Below are positions 8,662 through 18,015 of a stretch of DNA of 64,000 nucleotides, piece after piece (positions within the stretch are counted from its first letter, which is position 1; every line of letters begins with the position of its first letter). The DNA is from Agromyces humatus (GTDB lineage: Bacteria > Actinomycetota > Actinomycetes > Actinomycetales > Microbacteriaceae). The translations under genes were made by a program, and so were the position numbers. The stretch is from positions 62,001 through 126,000 of the forward strand of contig NZ_JAJQPD010000007.1 in the NCBI RefSeq assembly GCF_021228295.1. The letters are read 5' to 3'. The notes below the pieces were generated by a model. The model made no database searches, was not told the origin of the DNA, and saw only the letters and a list, made by a program, of their open reading frames with translations.

Positions 8662-9168
8662 GTGCCCGCAGCATCCGTCACCGTCGCCATCGAACCGCCC
8701 CGCCAGCCAGAGGTCGAGCGTCTGCTCGACGGCAGCACCGCCTACGCGCAGAGCCTCTATCCGCCCGAGAGCAACTTCCTGCTCGACATCGCAACGCTCG
8801 AACGCCCCGAGGTCGCCTTCTACGTCGCACGCGATGGCGAGCGCGCGGTCGGCATCGCGGCCCTCGTGATCGAGGCTGCCGCGGCCGATTCCGACGAGCG
8901 AGCGGATGCCCCGGCTCCGGCTCGCGGGGAACTGAAGCGCATGTTCGTGGACCCTTCCGCACGCGGCCGGGGCGTCGCCGCGGCGCTTCTCGCCCGTATC
9001 GAGGCCGACGCCGTCGCTCGGGGCATCAGCGAGATCGTGCTCGAGACCGGTGACCTGCACGACGCCGCGCAGTCCCTCTATACCCGGCGCGGCTACCGCG
9101 AGATCCCCCAGTTCGGTCAGTACGTCGGCGAGGCGCACTCGGTGTGCTTCGCGAAGGAGATCGCCTAG
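8662..9168 (+). CDS. GNAT-family N-acetyltransferase
   Basis: 168 residues. The acetyl-CoA-binding signature is visible at ~90-115: LKRMFVDPSARGRGVAAALL (motif A, R-x-x-G-x-A form RGRGVA), followed by a typical C-terminal part (LYTRRGYREIPQFGQY). The substrate is unknown. The GTG start at 8662 lies six bases after a TACGCT -10 element and has no ribosome site, so the mRNA is probably leaderless. The frame is open much further upstream, but that part runs through a REP-like repeat and does not look coding. Confidence 0.85.
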   Translation: MPAASVTVAIEPPRQPEVERLLDGSTAYAQSLYPPESNFLLDIATLERPEVAFYVARDGERAVGIAALVIEAAAADSDERADAPAPARGELKRMFVDPSARGRGVAAALLARIEADAVARGISEIVLETGDLHDAAQSLYTRRGYREIPQFGQYVGEAHSVCFAKEIA

Positions 9169-9180
9169 CCCGATCTCCTG

Positions 9181-10377
9181 ATGCGCGAGTGCATCGCGAT
9201 GCGGCATGCTCGGATCGTGCTCGTGCTCGTGCTCGTCTTCGTCTCGGCCATCGCGTTCGGCGTCACCGCCGGCGGCATCGTGGGCGCCGTCGCCACGGGA
9301 GATCCGCGCTACTCGATGACGTGGAGCTTCGCGCTGCCGGTGGCGCTGCTCGCGGGAACCTTCGGACTCTTCGGCGGATCCTTCGTCGCACGGCGCCGGG
9401 GCGCCGCATCCGAGGCGCCGCCGACCGGTGAACTCGCCCTCGCCCGCGTCGAGCGCATCTCCCGCACGGGCCTCTCGGTGAACGGCCAGCCGCAGGTCGA
9501 CCTCCTGCTCACCGTCGCCCCCAGGTTCCGCTCGCCGTACAACACCGTGCACCGCGAGGTCGTCGACATCGTCGCGGTCCCGCAGGTGCAGCCCGGCACG
9601 GTCATCGTCGTGCGACGTCCCGACGATGCGAAGGCGAACGTCGAGCTCGTACTGGACCCGCCCGAGGACTGGGCCGGCCGGCGCGACGCCGAGCGCCTCC
9701 GCACCGGAACGGACCGCACGGTGCCGCTCGCATCCGACGTGCCCGAATGGCCGCCGGCACCGCAGTCGCCCGTCGGCGGTTCGCGTGCGCCGACACGTCC
9801 GTGGCGTCGGGTGCTGCTCGCCGGCGCATTCCTCATCGCGGCGGCGCTCGTGCTGATCCCCGCCTACGACTCGATCGGGCGCACCGTGCGGGCGATCGCG
9901 GCGGGCGACCCGGCCGCCGCGGGCGTCGTCGAGGGCGACCGCCATGATGAGATCGTCGAGGCGCTCGTTGCCGAGACCGGCGACACGAAGTTCGTGCGCA
10001 TCGGCTTCTACGACGGATATGCGCTCGCTGCGGCGCCGTCCGAACCCGGCGCACTCACGATCGACTCGTACCAGTACCGGTACGACCGCACCGAGCACCA
10101 GGGTCCCGAGCTCATCCAGCCCTCAGACCCGGCGGCCGCGCTCTTCGACGTCGACGACGTCGACTTCACGCGTTTCCGCGAGCACATCGCCACCGCCGAG
10201 GAGCACGCCGGCATCGCCGATCCCAGTTCGGTCATCGTGCTCGTCGAGCGCCTGCCGGTGGCGGACGCCACTGGCGAGCGGCCCGTGCGGGTACTCGTGC
10301 TGCTCGATGCCGACTACGCCGACTACGCCGACGCGAGCGTCACGATCGATCCGCGGACCGGGCGCGTGCTGTCGTGA
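9181..10377 (+). CDS. membrane protein of unknown function
   Basis: 398 residues. Two N-terminal hydrophobic segments (IVLVLVLVFVSAIAFGVTAG and FALPVALLAGTFGLFGG) are followed by a ~110-residue soluble beta-rich domain (LARVERISRTGLSVNGQPQV). A third membrane segment (VLLAGAFLIAAALVLIPAY) precedes an acidic C-terminal domain of ~140 residues with little similarity to families I recognise. It begins 12 bases after the GNAT gene and may be co-transcribed. No ribosome site is obvious; ATG 9199 is an alternative start. Confidence 0.65.
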   Translation: MRECIAMRHARIVLVLVLVFVSAIAFGVTAGGIVGAVATGDPRYSMTWSFALPVALLAGTFGLFGGSFVARRRGAASEAPPTGELALARVERISRTGLSVNGQPQVDLLLTVAPRFRSPYNTVHREVVDIVAVPQVQPGTVIVVRRPDDAKANVELVLDPPEDWAGRRDAERLRTGTDRTVPLASDVPEWPPAPQSPVGGSRAPTRPWRRVLLAGAFLIAAALVLIPAYDSIGRTVRAIAAGDPAAAGVVEGDRHDEIVEALVAETGDTKFVRIGFYDGYALAAAPSEPGALTIDSYQYRYDRTEHQGPELIQPSDPAAALFDVDDVDFTRFREHIATAEEHAGIADPSSVIVLVERLPVADATGERPVRVLVLLDADYADYADASVTIDPRTGRVLS

Positions 10378-10490
10378 AGCGCGCCGCCATCGGATCACCC
10401 AACGGACGCCGGGAGGCAAGGCGAAGGAAGCGTTTCCACATCGCGGGCACGTGAGTTAGCATCGCTGCACCCCTGAACCCGGAGCCCGGT

Positions 10491-11531
10491 GTGAACTCGA
10501 CCCGAATCGCAGGCGGCCGCGGCACCCGGCGACGACGACGGGTCGCAGTTGCCGCAACGGCCATCGTCGCCGCCATCGCGGGCATCGGCGCGCTCACGGG
10601 CTTCCACCTGCAGTTGCGCGAGATCGACCCGCCCGGCTCCAATGCCGTGAGCGAGGTCGTCACCGACGAGGTCGTCGGCATCCGCACGTTCACGCCCCCG
10701 GCGGGGATCCGCGTCGAAGCCGACCTCGAGTACGGCACACGTGAAGACGGCACCCTGCTGACGCTCGACGTGTGCCGCCCCGCCCCATCGACCGCCTCCC
10801 CGACTGCGCTCGGCTCCGACGAAGGCCTCCCTGCGGTCATCTCGATCCACGGCGGCAGCTGGGCGCGAGGCGACAAGGCCAACACCGACTGGCGCAACGT
10901 GTGCATGTGGCTCGCGAGCGAGGGCATCGTCGCGGCATCCGTCAACTACCGCCTCGTTCCCAACGTGATCTTCCCGTCGGCGATCGACGACGTCGCGCTC
11001 GCCGTCGAATGGATGCGCGCGCCCGAGCAGGTCGAGCGGTTCGACATCGACCCCACGCGCATCGGCGCCTTCGGCGGATCGGCGGGCGGCAACCTCGCCG
11101 CGCTGCTGGGCACGCGCGGCGACGGCCCGCTCGATGAGGGATCGCGGGTGGCGGCCGTCGCCGAGCTCTCGGGCCCCGTCGGACTCGGCGCCGCCGAACT
11201 GGCCGCCGATGATGCATCCGTCTGGCTTCGCGGCATCATCGGCGCGTACCTCGGCTGCGAACCGGGCGCGAGCGATGCGAACTGCCCGCAGGCGGCGAAT
11301 GCCTCGCCCGCGACGTACGCCGACCCGAGCGACCCGCCCTTCTTCGTCGGACATGCCGAGAGCGAGGTCGTGCCGGTCGGCCAGTCGCAGCGATTCGCGA
11401 CGAGCCTCGCGGCCGCGGGAGTACCGGTGGAACTCGCGATCGTGCCGGGCGGCGAGCACTCGGTCGGCATTCTCGACGAGGGCATGCGCGCCCGCGTCGC
11501 GCAGTTCCTGCGCGCGCACCTCGGTCCTTAG
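10491..11531 (+). CDS. exported alpha/beta-hydrolase (esterase/lipase-like)
   Basis: 346 residues. A twin-Arg-rich N-terminus and hydrophobic helix (VAVAATAIVAAIAGIGAL) indicate an export signal or membrane anchor. The hydrolase fold shows the oxyanion-hole motif ISIHGGSWARGD, the nucleophile elbow GAFGGSAGGNLAALLG (Ser in G-x-S-x-G), and a C-terminal GGEHSV with the probable catalytic His; the acid is likely in PFFVGHAESEVVP. This is the carboxylesterase/hormone-sensitive-lipase group; substrate unknown. Start: GTG 10491 has GGAG eight bases upstream, and TAGCAT at 10456 could be the -10. Confidence 0.85.
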   Translation: MNSTRIAGGRGTRRRRRVAVAATAIVAAIAGIGALTGFHLQLREIDPPGSNAVSEVVTDEVVGIRTFTPPAGIRVEADLEYGTREDGTLLTLDVCRPAPSTASPTALGSDEGLPAVISIHGGSWARGDKANTDWRNVCMWLASEGIVAASVNYRLVPNVIFPSAIDDVALAVEWMRAPEQVERFDIDPTRIGAFGGSAGGNLAALLGTRGDGPLDEGSRVAAVAELSGPVGLGAAELAADDASVWLRGIIGAYLGCEPGASDANCPQAANASPATYADPSDPPFFVGHAESEVVPVGQSQRFATSLAAAGVPVELAIVPGGEHSVGILDEGMRARVAQFLRAHLGP

Positions 11532-11577
11532 GGTTTGGCCGTAGGCTCGCATCATCCAGCCCCACCCCGGAGGCATG

Positions 11578-12612
11578 ATGCCCGAGTCAGATTCACCCGT
11601 TCAGCTGTCTCGTGCCGATTGGCGGGTCGTCTTCAGCCGAACCCTGCACGAGTACCGCATCCACCAGGTGCAGGACATCGCCGCCGCGCTCACCTTCTAC
11701 GTCCTGCTCGCGGTGCTGCCCGCGCTGCTCGCGACGTTCGCGGCGATCGGCATCTTCGGCCGTGCCGAGACCGCGGCTGAGAACGTGCTGATCGTCATCG
11801 AGGATCTCGGCGACGCATCCGTCGCCGAAGCCCTGCGCGAGCCGCTCGACCAGCTCGTGAACGCCTCGAACGCGGGGCTCGCCTTCGGCATCGGGCTGGT
11901 CGCCACGCTCTGGGCGGCGTCGGGGTTCGTCGGCGCATTCGGTCGGGGCATGAACCGCGTCTACGGGGTGAAGGAGGGGCGCCCGTTCTGGGCGATGCGA
12001 CCCGCGATGCTCGCGGTCTCGGCCGCGGTCGTGGTGCTGGTGGCGATCGCCGGGGTCGCCATCGTCGTGACGGGGCCGGTCGCCGAGGCGGTCGCACGGG
12101 CCGCGGGGTTCGACGAGGGCGTCGCATTCTGGTGGGATCTCGCGAAGCTGCCCGTGCTCGCCGCGATCGGCATCGCCGTGCTGGCGCTGCTCTATTGGGC
12201 GGCGCCCAACGTGAAGCGCCGGCACCTGCGTTGGTTCAGCGTCGGCGCCGTCGTGGCGCTCGTCGCCTGGCTGGTGACGACAGCCCTGTTCGGCGCGTAC
12301 GTGCTCGGGTTCGGAACGTACGAGCGCACCTATGGCGTGCTGGGCGGCCTCATCGCGCTGCTGCTGTGGATCTGGCTGTCGAACCTCGCGATGCTCTTCG
12401 GCGCGGTGCTCGACACCGAGGTCGAGCGCGCCCGCCAGTTGCACGCCGGCGTCGATGCCGCCGAGCAGGTGCAGCTTCCGCTGCGCGACGACCGGCGCAT
12501 CATCGCGAACCGCACGCGGCGCGCCCGAGACGTGCAGGCGTCGGAGCGCATGCGGGCCGACGCCGTGCTCGACGGGGTCACGCCACCGGCCGGCCGCCGC
12601 CCGCACGGGTGA
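11578..12612 (+). CDS. YihY/BrkB-family inner-membrane protein
   Basis: 344 residues with six predicted membrane helices. Family pattern: IAAALTFYVLLAVLPALLA near the N-terminus, WAASGFVGAFGRGMNRVYGV in the middle, and YGVLGGLIALLLWIWLSN near the end. The charged C-terminal tail (~60 residues) is cytoplasmic. Members were once called ribonuclease BN; their real role is unclear, with envelope or transport functions suggested. Start: GGAGG precedes two consecutive ATGs; the second (11578) gives the better spacing. A TAGGCT -10 lies at 11542. Confidence 0.88.
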   Translation: MPESDSPVQLSRADWRVVFSRTLHEYRIHQVQDIAAALTFYVLLAVLPALLATFAAIGIFGRAETAAENVLIVIEDLGDASVAEALREPLDQLVNASNAGLAFGIGLVATLWAASGFVGAFGRGMNRVYGVKEGRPFWAMRPAMLAVSAAVVVLVAIAGVAIVVTGPVAEAVARAAGFDEGVAFWWDLAKLPVLAAIGIAVLALLYWAAPNVKRRHLRWFSVGAVVALVAWLVTTALFGAYVLGFGTYERTYGVLGGLIALLLWIWLSNLAMLFGAVLDTEVERARQLHAGVDAAEQVQLPLRDDRRIIANRTRRARDVQASERMRADAVLDGVTPPAGRRPHG

Positions 12613-12654
12613 CGCCGCGCGTACACGATCAGGCGCGCCCGAGCATCTGCTCGC

Positions 12655-12822
12655 TCAGGTGTCGCGAATGATCGGCGCGTCGTCTTCGCGATGGTCGTCG
12701 TCGCCGCCCGCCGGGTACTGCTCGAGCTCGGGACGGCTGCGCAGGAAGAGGACGCTCGCGATGAGCCCGCCCCACACGAGCACGATCGCGAGCACGAGAA
12801 AGACGATCGCGATGGGAGTCAT
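12655..12822 (-). CDS. small subunit of an NSS-family amino-acid transporter (MetS-like)
   Basis: 55 residues: a single membrane helix (IAIVFLVLAIVLVWGGLIAS) followed by Arg residues and an acidic tail. Its ATG overlaps the stop of the symporter gene (ATGA) and has GGAGG six bases upstream. Corynebacterial MetS, a small helix protein required by the methionine/alanine importer MetP, has the same size, layout and gene order. Function is inferred from these features. Confidence 0.82.
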   Translation of the reverse strand: MTPIAIVFLVLAIVLVWGGLIASVLFLRSRPELEQYPAGGDDDHREDDAPIIRDT

Positions 12823-14414
12823 GATGCACCTCCGTCAGATGCGTTGCGACCGGTCGTGGCGGCGGTGCCACCCGGTGGGTACGAGGGCCACGGTGCGAAC
12901 CGCTCGGGATCCTGACGCCACCGCAGCGCGCTGAGCACGAACGTGCCGAGGAGGATCGCGATGATCGCACCCCACCCGATCGCGACGAGGTACCAGCCGG
13001 GCAGGCCCCCATACCCCTCGACCGAGAGCGTGACGATGCGTGAGATGAGCATGTAGCCGAGCACGATCGGTGCGAGCACGCTCGTGAGCACGAGCCAGAT
13101 GCGCCCGACCTTGAACGTCGACAGGGCGTTCAGGTGCGTGCGCAGCTCGGGTCCGCGTCGCAGCACCCAGAGCACGAGCACCGAGGTGAGCACTGCGGAT
13201 GCGACGATGCCGATGTTGTTCGCCCACTGGTCTGCCACGTCGAGGGCGAGCAGCCCGGTGGTGGTCGAGAACAGCACGATCGAGATGATCGCGGCGACGC
13301 CGCCGACCCGGATGGCGGCCTGGCGCACGGTGAGTCCGAACTTCTCCTGGAAGCCGGCGGAGACCACCTGCATGACTGAGATCAGCGACGTGAACCCGGC
13401 CATCGTCAGCGACCCGAAGAACAGCGCACCGAAGATCGGACCGCCCGGCATCTGCGACACGATCGCCGGGAAGGTGACGAACGAGAGCCCCACGCCGGTG
13501 AGCCCCTCGAGCTCCTCGATGGCCACACCCTGCTGGAACGCGAAGAATCCGAGCGTGGCGAACACGCCGATGCCGGCGAGGATCTCGAACGACGAGTTCG
13601 CGAACGCGACCACGAGTCCCGGCGTGGTGAGGTTCGCCTTGCGGTTGCGGTACGACGCGTACGTGATCATGATGCCGAACGCGATGGAGAGCGAGAAGAA
13701 GATCTGGCTGTAGGCCGCGATCCACACGTCGGGGTCGCCGAGTGCCTGCCAGTTGGGGGTGAAGAGCGCATTCAGCCCCTCGGCGGCGCCGTCGAGGAAC
13801 AGCGCCCGCACGACCAGGATCAGGAAGGCGACGACGAGCAGCGGCAGGAAGATCACGTTCACCCGCTGCAACCCCTTCGCGACACCGGCCGCGAGCACCG
13901 CGATCGTCGCGATCCAGACGATCGCGAGCGGGATGAGCACGCCGGGCACGAACTCGAAGCTGATGCCCGGGTCGGCGACCTGCAGGTAGTCGCCCGTGAG
14001 GAACGCCGCCGGGTCGTCGCCCCAGCGCAGGTCGAACGAGAACACGAAGAAGCTGAGCGCCCAGGCGATGACGACGGTGTAGTAGAGGCCGATGACGAAG
14101 CAGATCATCACCTGGAACCAGCCCAGGTTCTCGAGCCACTTGCCGCCGAGCCGGCGGAACGCCATCGGCGCGGATCCGCGGAAGCGATGGCCGATCGCGT
14201 AGTCGAGGAAGAGGATCGGAATGCCGGCGGTGATGAGCGCGATGAGGTAGGGGATGATGAATGCGCCGCCGCCGTTCTCATAGGCGACGCCCGGGAACCG
14301 CCAGATGTTGCCGAGACCGACTGCCGATCCGATCGCCGACAGGATGAACCCGACCTGACCCGTCCACTGCTCACGCGGCCGCGGTGCGGCGGCGTCGACC
14401 TGTGCGTTCGACAC
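12819..14414 (-). CDS. sodium-dependent NSS/SNF-family amino-acid symporter
   Basis: 531 residues with about 12 membrane helices. The family's sodium-site motif is clear in helix 1: GFILSAIGSAVGLGNIWRFP, then YENGGGAFIIPYLIAL. It probably imports an amino acid; the partner small subunit next to it suggests a MetP-like methionine or alanine importer. Start: GTG 14414 with AAAGGGG seven bases upstream; the frame beyond (to 14450) has no site. It overlaps the small-subunit gene by four bases. Confidence 0.9.
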   Translation of the reverse strand: MSNAQVDAAAPRPREQWTGQVGFILSAIGSAVGLGNIWRFPGVAYENGGGAFIIPYLIALITAGIPILFLDYAIGHRFRGSAPMAFRRLGGKWLENLGWFQVMICFVIGLYYTVVIAWALSFFVFSFDLRWGDDPAAFLTGDYLQVADPGISFEFVPGVLIPLAIVWIATIAVLAAGVAKGLQRVNVIFLPLLVVAFLILVVRALFLDGAAEGLNALFTPNWQALGDPDVWIAAYSQIFFSLSIAFGIMITYASYRNRKANLTTPGLVVAFANSSFEILAGIGVFATLGFFAFQQGVAIEELEGLTGVGLSFVTFPAIVSQMPGGPIFGALFFGSLTMAGFTSLISVMQVVSAGFQEKFGLTVRQAAIRVGGVAAIISIVLFSTTTGLLALDVADQWANNIGIVASAVLTSVLVLWVLRRGPELRTHLNALSTFKVGRIWLVLTSVLAPIVLGYMLISRIVTLSVEGYGGLPGWYLVAIGWGAIIAILLGTFVLSALRWRQDPERFAPWPSYPPGGTAATTGRNASDGGAS

Positions 14415-14589
14415 GGTGACCCCTTTCGAGCGGTCCGCGCCACACTGCACGAACCTCGTCCGTCAGGGGCACCGTAGCAGCGCTCGCACCGGCACCGCGA
14501 GTCCCCATCGCCCCTACGACGGTACGAGACTCGAATGGCTCGCCGGAGGGATGTCGCCGGGCGACGGTCGTGCCAGAGTGACTGGCATC

Positions 14590-15885
14590 ATGAACGACCT
14601 CGGACAGCCCCAGATCTCTTCCGCATCGGCCGAACCGCCGAAGGCGCCGGCTCCGCCGACCCCGCGCCTCGTGCGCACGATCGACGAGCGCGAGTTCCGG
14701 GCGTGGCTGTGGGTGACGACGTCGCTGCTCGCCGTCGCGCTCTTCGCGGTCTCGGTGCCGCTCGCGGCGACCATCTACGGCGTGCACCTGCTCGCCGCCT
14801 TCGCCACGAGCCTCGCGCTCGCGGGTGCGCTGCCGCTCGCGGTGCGGTGGCCATGGGTGGGGGCGGGACTCATGACGGTCGGCATCCTCGTCTTCCCGAT
14901 GCTCTCGGCGTCGTCGCAGGGCGCGCCGTGGCCGTGGCCGGTCACGACGATCATCGGCCAGGGCGCGCTGCTCGTCGTGCTCGGGCTGCTGCGGCTCAAC
15001 TGGATCGGCGTGCTCGCGGCATGGTTCGTCCCCGGGGCCGTCACGATGCCGTTCGGGTTGGTCGACGGCGGCGCGCTCGCCAACTGGATCACGGCCGCCT
15101 CAGTCACCGCGCTCGCGCTCGCGATCGCCCTGCTCATCGCGCAGCGCCGGCAGATCGGCGCCGAGCTCTTCCGCGAGCGCGCCAATTCGGCGTCGGAGCA
15201 GCAGCGACGCGTGCTCGTCGAAGAACGCACCCGCGTCGCCCGCGAGCTGCACGACGTGGTCGCGCACGGGCTGTCGGTGATCAACGTGCAGGCGACGAGT
15301 GCGCCCTACCGCGTCGCCGACCTCAGCGACGAGGCGCGCCACGAGTTCGCCGAGATCGCCGCGACCTCGCGCACCGCGATGACCGAGATGCGCCAGCTGC
15401 TCGGGGTGCTGCGCAGCTCGGACTCCGCCGCCGAGACCACGCCGCAACCGGGGATCGACGAACTGGGCGCGCTCGCGGCATCCGTCGAACGCGCCGGCGT
15501 GCCGGTGACCCTCGAACTCGCCGACCGCCTGCCGGCCGACAACCTCCTGTCGACCGCGGCATACCGCATCGTGCAGGAGGCGCTCTCGAACGTCGTGCGT
15601 CACGCGCCCGGCGCGACGACGCACGTCTCGGTCGAGGTGCTCGCCGACGACCTCGTCATCAGCGTCGAGAACGATGCGGCGACGGATGCCCCGGGGCCCG
15701 ACGCGAAGGGCGGCGGCCACGGTCTCGTGGGCATCGACGAGCGGGCCGCGCTGCTCGGCGGGCGCGCCGAGCACGGCGAGCGACCGGGCGGGGGTTACCG
15801 TGTTCTCGCGACGCTGCCGCTCGGTGGCGACGACGGGCGCGACCCCGGCGACGGGCGTCTCAGCCATGGAGGACGGGTGGCATGA
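14590..15885 (+). CDS. two-component sensor histidine kinase (NarL/DesK-type)
   Basis: 431 residues. About five membrane helices (residues ~45-190) with very short loops form the sensor part, with no extracellular domain. The dimerisation/phosphoacceptor box is RTRVARELHDVVAHGLSVI (His in ELHD), and the ATPase domain has IVQEALSNVVRHAPGATT (N box) and GHGLVGIDERAALLGG (G box). It phosphorylates the response regulator that follows with a 4-base ATGA overlap. The signal is unknown; there are no GAF domains as in DosS. GTG 14578 is an alternative start. Confidence 0.88.
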   Translation: MNDLGQPQISSASAEPPKAPAPPTPRLVRTIDEREFRAWLWVTTSLLAVALFAVSVPLAATIYGVHLLAAFATSLALAGALPLAVRWPWVGAGLMTVGILVFPMLSASSQGAPWPWPVTTIIGQGALLVVLGLLRLNWIGVLAAWFVPGAVTMPFGLVDGGALANWITAASVTALALAIALLIAQRRQIGAELFRERANSASEQQRRVLVEERTRVARELHDVVAHGLSVINVQATSAPYRVADLSDEARHEFAEIAATSRTAMTEMRQLLGVLRSSDSAAETTPQPGIDELGALAASVERAGVPVTLELADRLPADNLLSTAAYRIVQEALSNVVRHAPGATTHVSVEVLADDLVISVENDAATDAPGPDAKGGGHGLVGIDERAALLGGRAEHGERPGGGYRVLATLPLGGDDGRDPGDGRLSHGGRVA

Positions 15886-16553
15886 CGATCTCGGTGCTCA
15901 TCGCCGACGACCAGGCGATGGTGCGCGCCGGGTTCGCCGCCGTGCTCGCGGCGCACGAGGGGATCGAGGTCGTGGGCCAGGCGGCCGACGGCCTCGAAGC
16001 CGTGGCGCTCGCGCACGAGCTCCGTCCCGATGTCGTCGTCATGGACGTGCGCATGCCCGGGAAGAACGGCATCGAGGCGACTCGCGCGCTGCAGACGCCG
16101 CCGCGCGGCTCGGACTACGTGCCCAAGGTGCTCATGCTCACGACGTTCGACATCGACGAGTACGTGTACGACGCGCTGCGGGCGGGCGCGAGCGGGTTCC
16201 TGCTGAAGGACGCGACCCCCGAAGAGCTCGTCGCGGCCGTGCGCATCGTCGCGGGCGGCGACGCGTTGCTCGCGCCCAGCGTGACCCGCCGGCTCATCGA
16301 GGACTTCGCGCGGTCGGGGCCGCCGCCGCGGCCGTCGGGCACCCGGCTGGCCGGCCTCACCGAACGCGAGCTCGAGGTGCTCACCCTCGTGGGCCGCGGG
16401 CTCTCGAACTCCGAGATCGCGGCGGCGCTGTTCATCGCCGAGCAGACGGTGAAGACGCACGTGTCGAAGATCCTGCAGAAGCTCGCGCTGCGCGACCGCG
16501 TGCACGCCGTCGTGCTCGCCTACGACACCGGCCTCGTGCAGCCGGGCGCCTAG
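15882..16553 (+). CDS. NarL/LuxR-type response regulator
   Basis: 223 residues. The receiver domain (1-~120) has the acidic pair (LIADDQ), the phospho-Asp in VVVMDVRMPGKNGI, and the conserved Lys in FLLKDA. The output domain (~155-215) is a LuxR HTH: LTERELEVLTLVGRGLSN, IAEQTVKTHVSKIL. Partner of the overlapping histidine kinase. GGAGG lies nine bases before ATG 15882. Possible targets include its own operon; none can be shown here. Confidence 0.93.
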   Translation: MTISVLIADDQAMVRAGFAAVLAAHEGIEVVGQAADGLEAVALAHELRPDVVVMDVRMPGKNGIEATRALQTPPRGSDYVPKVLMLTTFDIDEYVYDALRAGASGFLLKDATPEELVAAVRIVAGGDALLAPSVTRRLIEDFARSGPPPRPSGTRLAGLTERELEVLTLVGRGLSNSEIAAALFIAEQTVKTHVSKILQKLALRDRVHAVVLAYDTGLVQPGA

Positions 16554-16635
16554 CACCTCGGTACCGAGTCCCTGGTACCGGCGTAGGGGTGCAGTTCGGC
16601 ACCGCGGAGTGATGCCGCGCCGGGTGCCGCGTTCC

Positions 16636-16641
16636 TAGCCT
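16636..16641 (+). promoter_or_regulatory. -10 element of a leaderless promoter (acyltransferase)
   Basis: TAGCCT, six bases before ATG 16648. Confidence 0.6.
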
Positions 16642-16647
16642 GCGGGC

Positions 16648-17985
16648 ATGGTTATCACACACACGCCAGGACGCGGGGCCGAGGCATCCGCTGGACAGCG
16701 CACTCGAGTCGCACGCGATTCGAGTGTCGACGCGATCCGCATCGCGCTGCTCGTGATCGTGTTCGCGCTGCACGCCATGATGTGCGGGGTCAGCGTCGGC
16801 GCCGCCGGACCGGTGCTCGAGAACGCCCTCGAGGGACGGGCCTGGTTCGGCCCTGTCAGCTGGGTCGTGCAGATCATGCCCCTGTTCTTCATCGCGGGCG
16901 GGTTCTCGAGCTTCCACCACTGGCGATCGATGCGCGCACGCGGGGCGTCGGCGTCGGACTACGTGCGGGCGCGCCTCGAACGGCTCGTGCGCCCGGCGCT
17001 CGCACTCGTGGTGGTCGTCGCCGCAGGCCTCGCCGCGCTCGCGCTCGCCGGCCTGCCGGCCGAGCTGGTCGCCACCGCGGGCTTCCGCATCGGCCAGCCG
17101 CTCTGGTTCCTGGGCGTCTACATCGCGATCTCGGCACTCGTGCCGGTCATGCTGCGCGCCCACGAGCGTGCGCGGATACTGACCCCGATCACGCTGCTGG
17201 CCGCGGTCATCGCGGTCGACCTCACGCGTCTGACGACCGGCATCGACGCGATCGGGTTCCTGAACCTCCTGCTCGTCTGGCTGCTCGTGCAGCAGCTCGG
17301 ATTCCACCTCGCCGACGGCGCGCTCGACCGGCTCGGCCGCGGCATCCTCTGGGGCATCGCCGGCGGTGCACTCGCCGTGCTGGTGACGATCACCGTCGTC
17401 GGGCCGTACTCACCCGACATGTTCGAGAACCTGAACCCGCCGAACGTCACCCTGTTCGTGCTCGGCGTGGCCCAGCTCGCCCTGTTCCAGCTGGCACGCC
17501 CGCGCATCCGCGCCTGGGTCGAGCGAGCGGATGCCTCGCACCGCATCTCGTTCGTCGGCGAACGTGCCATGACGGTGTACCTGTGGCACATGCCCGTACT
17601 GGTCGCGCTCGCGGGCCTCAGCCTCGCCGCCAATGCGAGCTTCGGGATGCCGCTGCCCGAACCCTCGACGTTCGATTGGTGGGCGACGCGCCCGCTGTGG
17701 CTCGTCGTCGCGGCCGCCGCCGTCGTGCCGGTCGTGCTGCTGTTCGCGCGGTTCGAGCGGGCGCGTCGGCGCGGGGATTCCGGGCGAGCAACGGTCGCGG
17801 CATCCGCGGGCTGGACCGCCGTCGACACCGTCAGTGGAGTGGCGGGGGTCGCCGTGCTGCTCGTCGCCGGCTTCGGGCCGGTGCCGGCGCTCGTCGCGAT
17901 CGTGTTGCTGTTCGTGGCGCTGCACGGCAGTGCGCGCCTCGCGGCGACGGCCAGGCTCGCCGCGGTGCAGCGACTCGCGCCGTGA
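16648..17985 (+). CDS. acyltransferase family 3 membrane protein
   Basis: 445 residues, about ten membrane helices. The family hallmarks are the N-terminal Arg and His in SVDAIRIALLVIVFALHA, and MPLFFIAGGFSSFHHWRS in the second helix region; later MTVYLWHMPVLVALAGL has the usual YLWH. Members O-acylate sugars or cell-wall and lipid substrates at the membrane; the substrate is unknown. The tail includes an extra hydrophobic hairpin. The promoter is probably leaderless (TAGCCT at 16636). It converges with the DedA gene. Confidence 0.85.
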   Translation: MVITHTPGRGAEASAGQRTRVARDSSVDAIRIALLVIVFALHAMMCGVSVGAAGPVLENALEGRAWFGPVSWVVQIMPLFFIAGGFSSFHHWRSMRARGASASDYVRARLERLVRPALALVVVVAAGLAALALAGLPAELVATAGFRIGQPLWFLGVYIAISALVPVMLRAHERARILTPITLLAAVIAVDLTRLTTGIDAIGFLNLLLVWLLVQQLGFHLADGALDRLGRGILWGIAGGALAVLVTITVVGPYSPDMFENLNPPNVTLFVLGVAQLALFQLARPRIRAWVERADASHRISFVGERAMTVYLWHMPVLVALAGLSLAANASFGMPLPEPSTFDWWATRPLWLVVAAAAVVPVVLLFARFERARRRGDSGRATVAASAGWTAVDTVSGVAGVAVLLVAGFGPVPALVAIVLLFVALHGSARLAATARLAAVQRLAP

Positions 17986-18015
17986 GCCCGTCGGCGCCGG
18001 TCGAGGCCCGTGACC

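Noticed and set aside
14590..16553. The two-component pair as the DosS/DosR of the stress island
   Set aside because: The kinase lacks GAF domains and has a membrane sensor of a different class; 30 kb away with no linking evidence.
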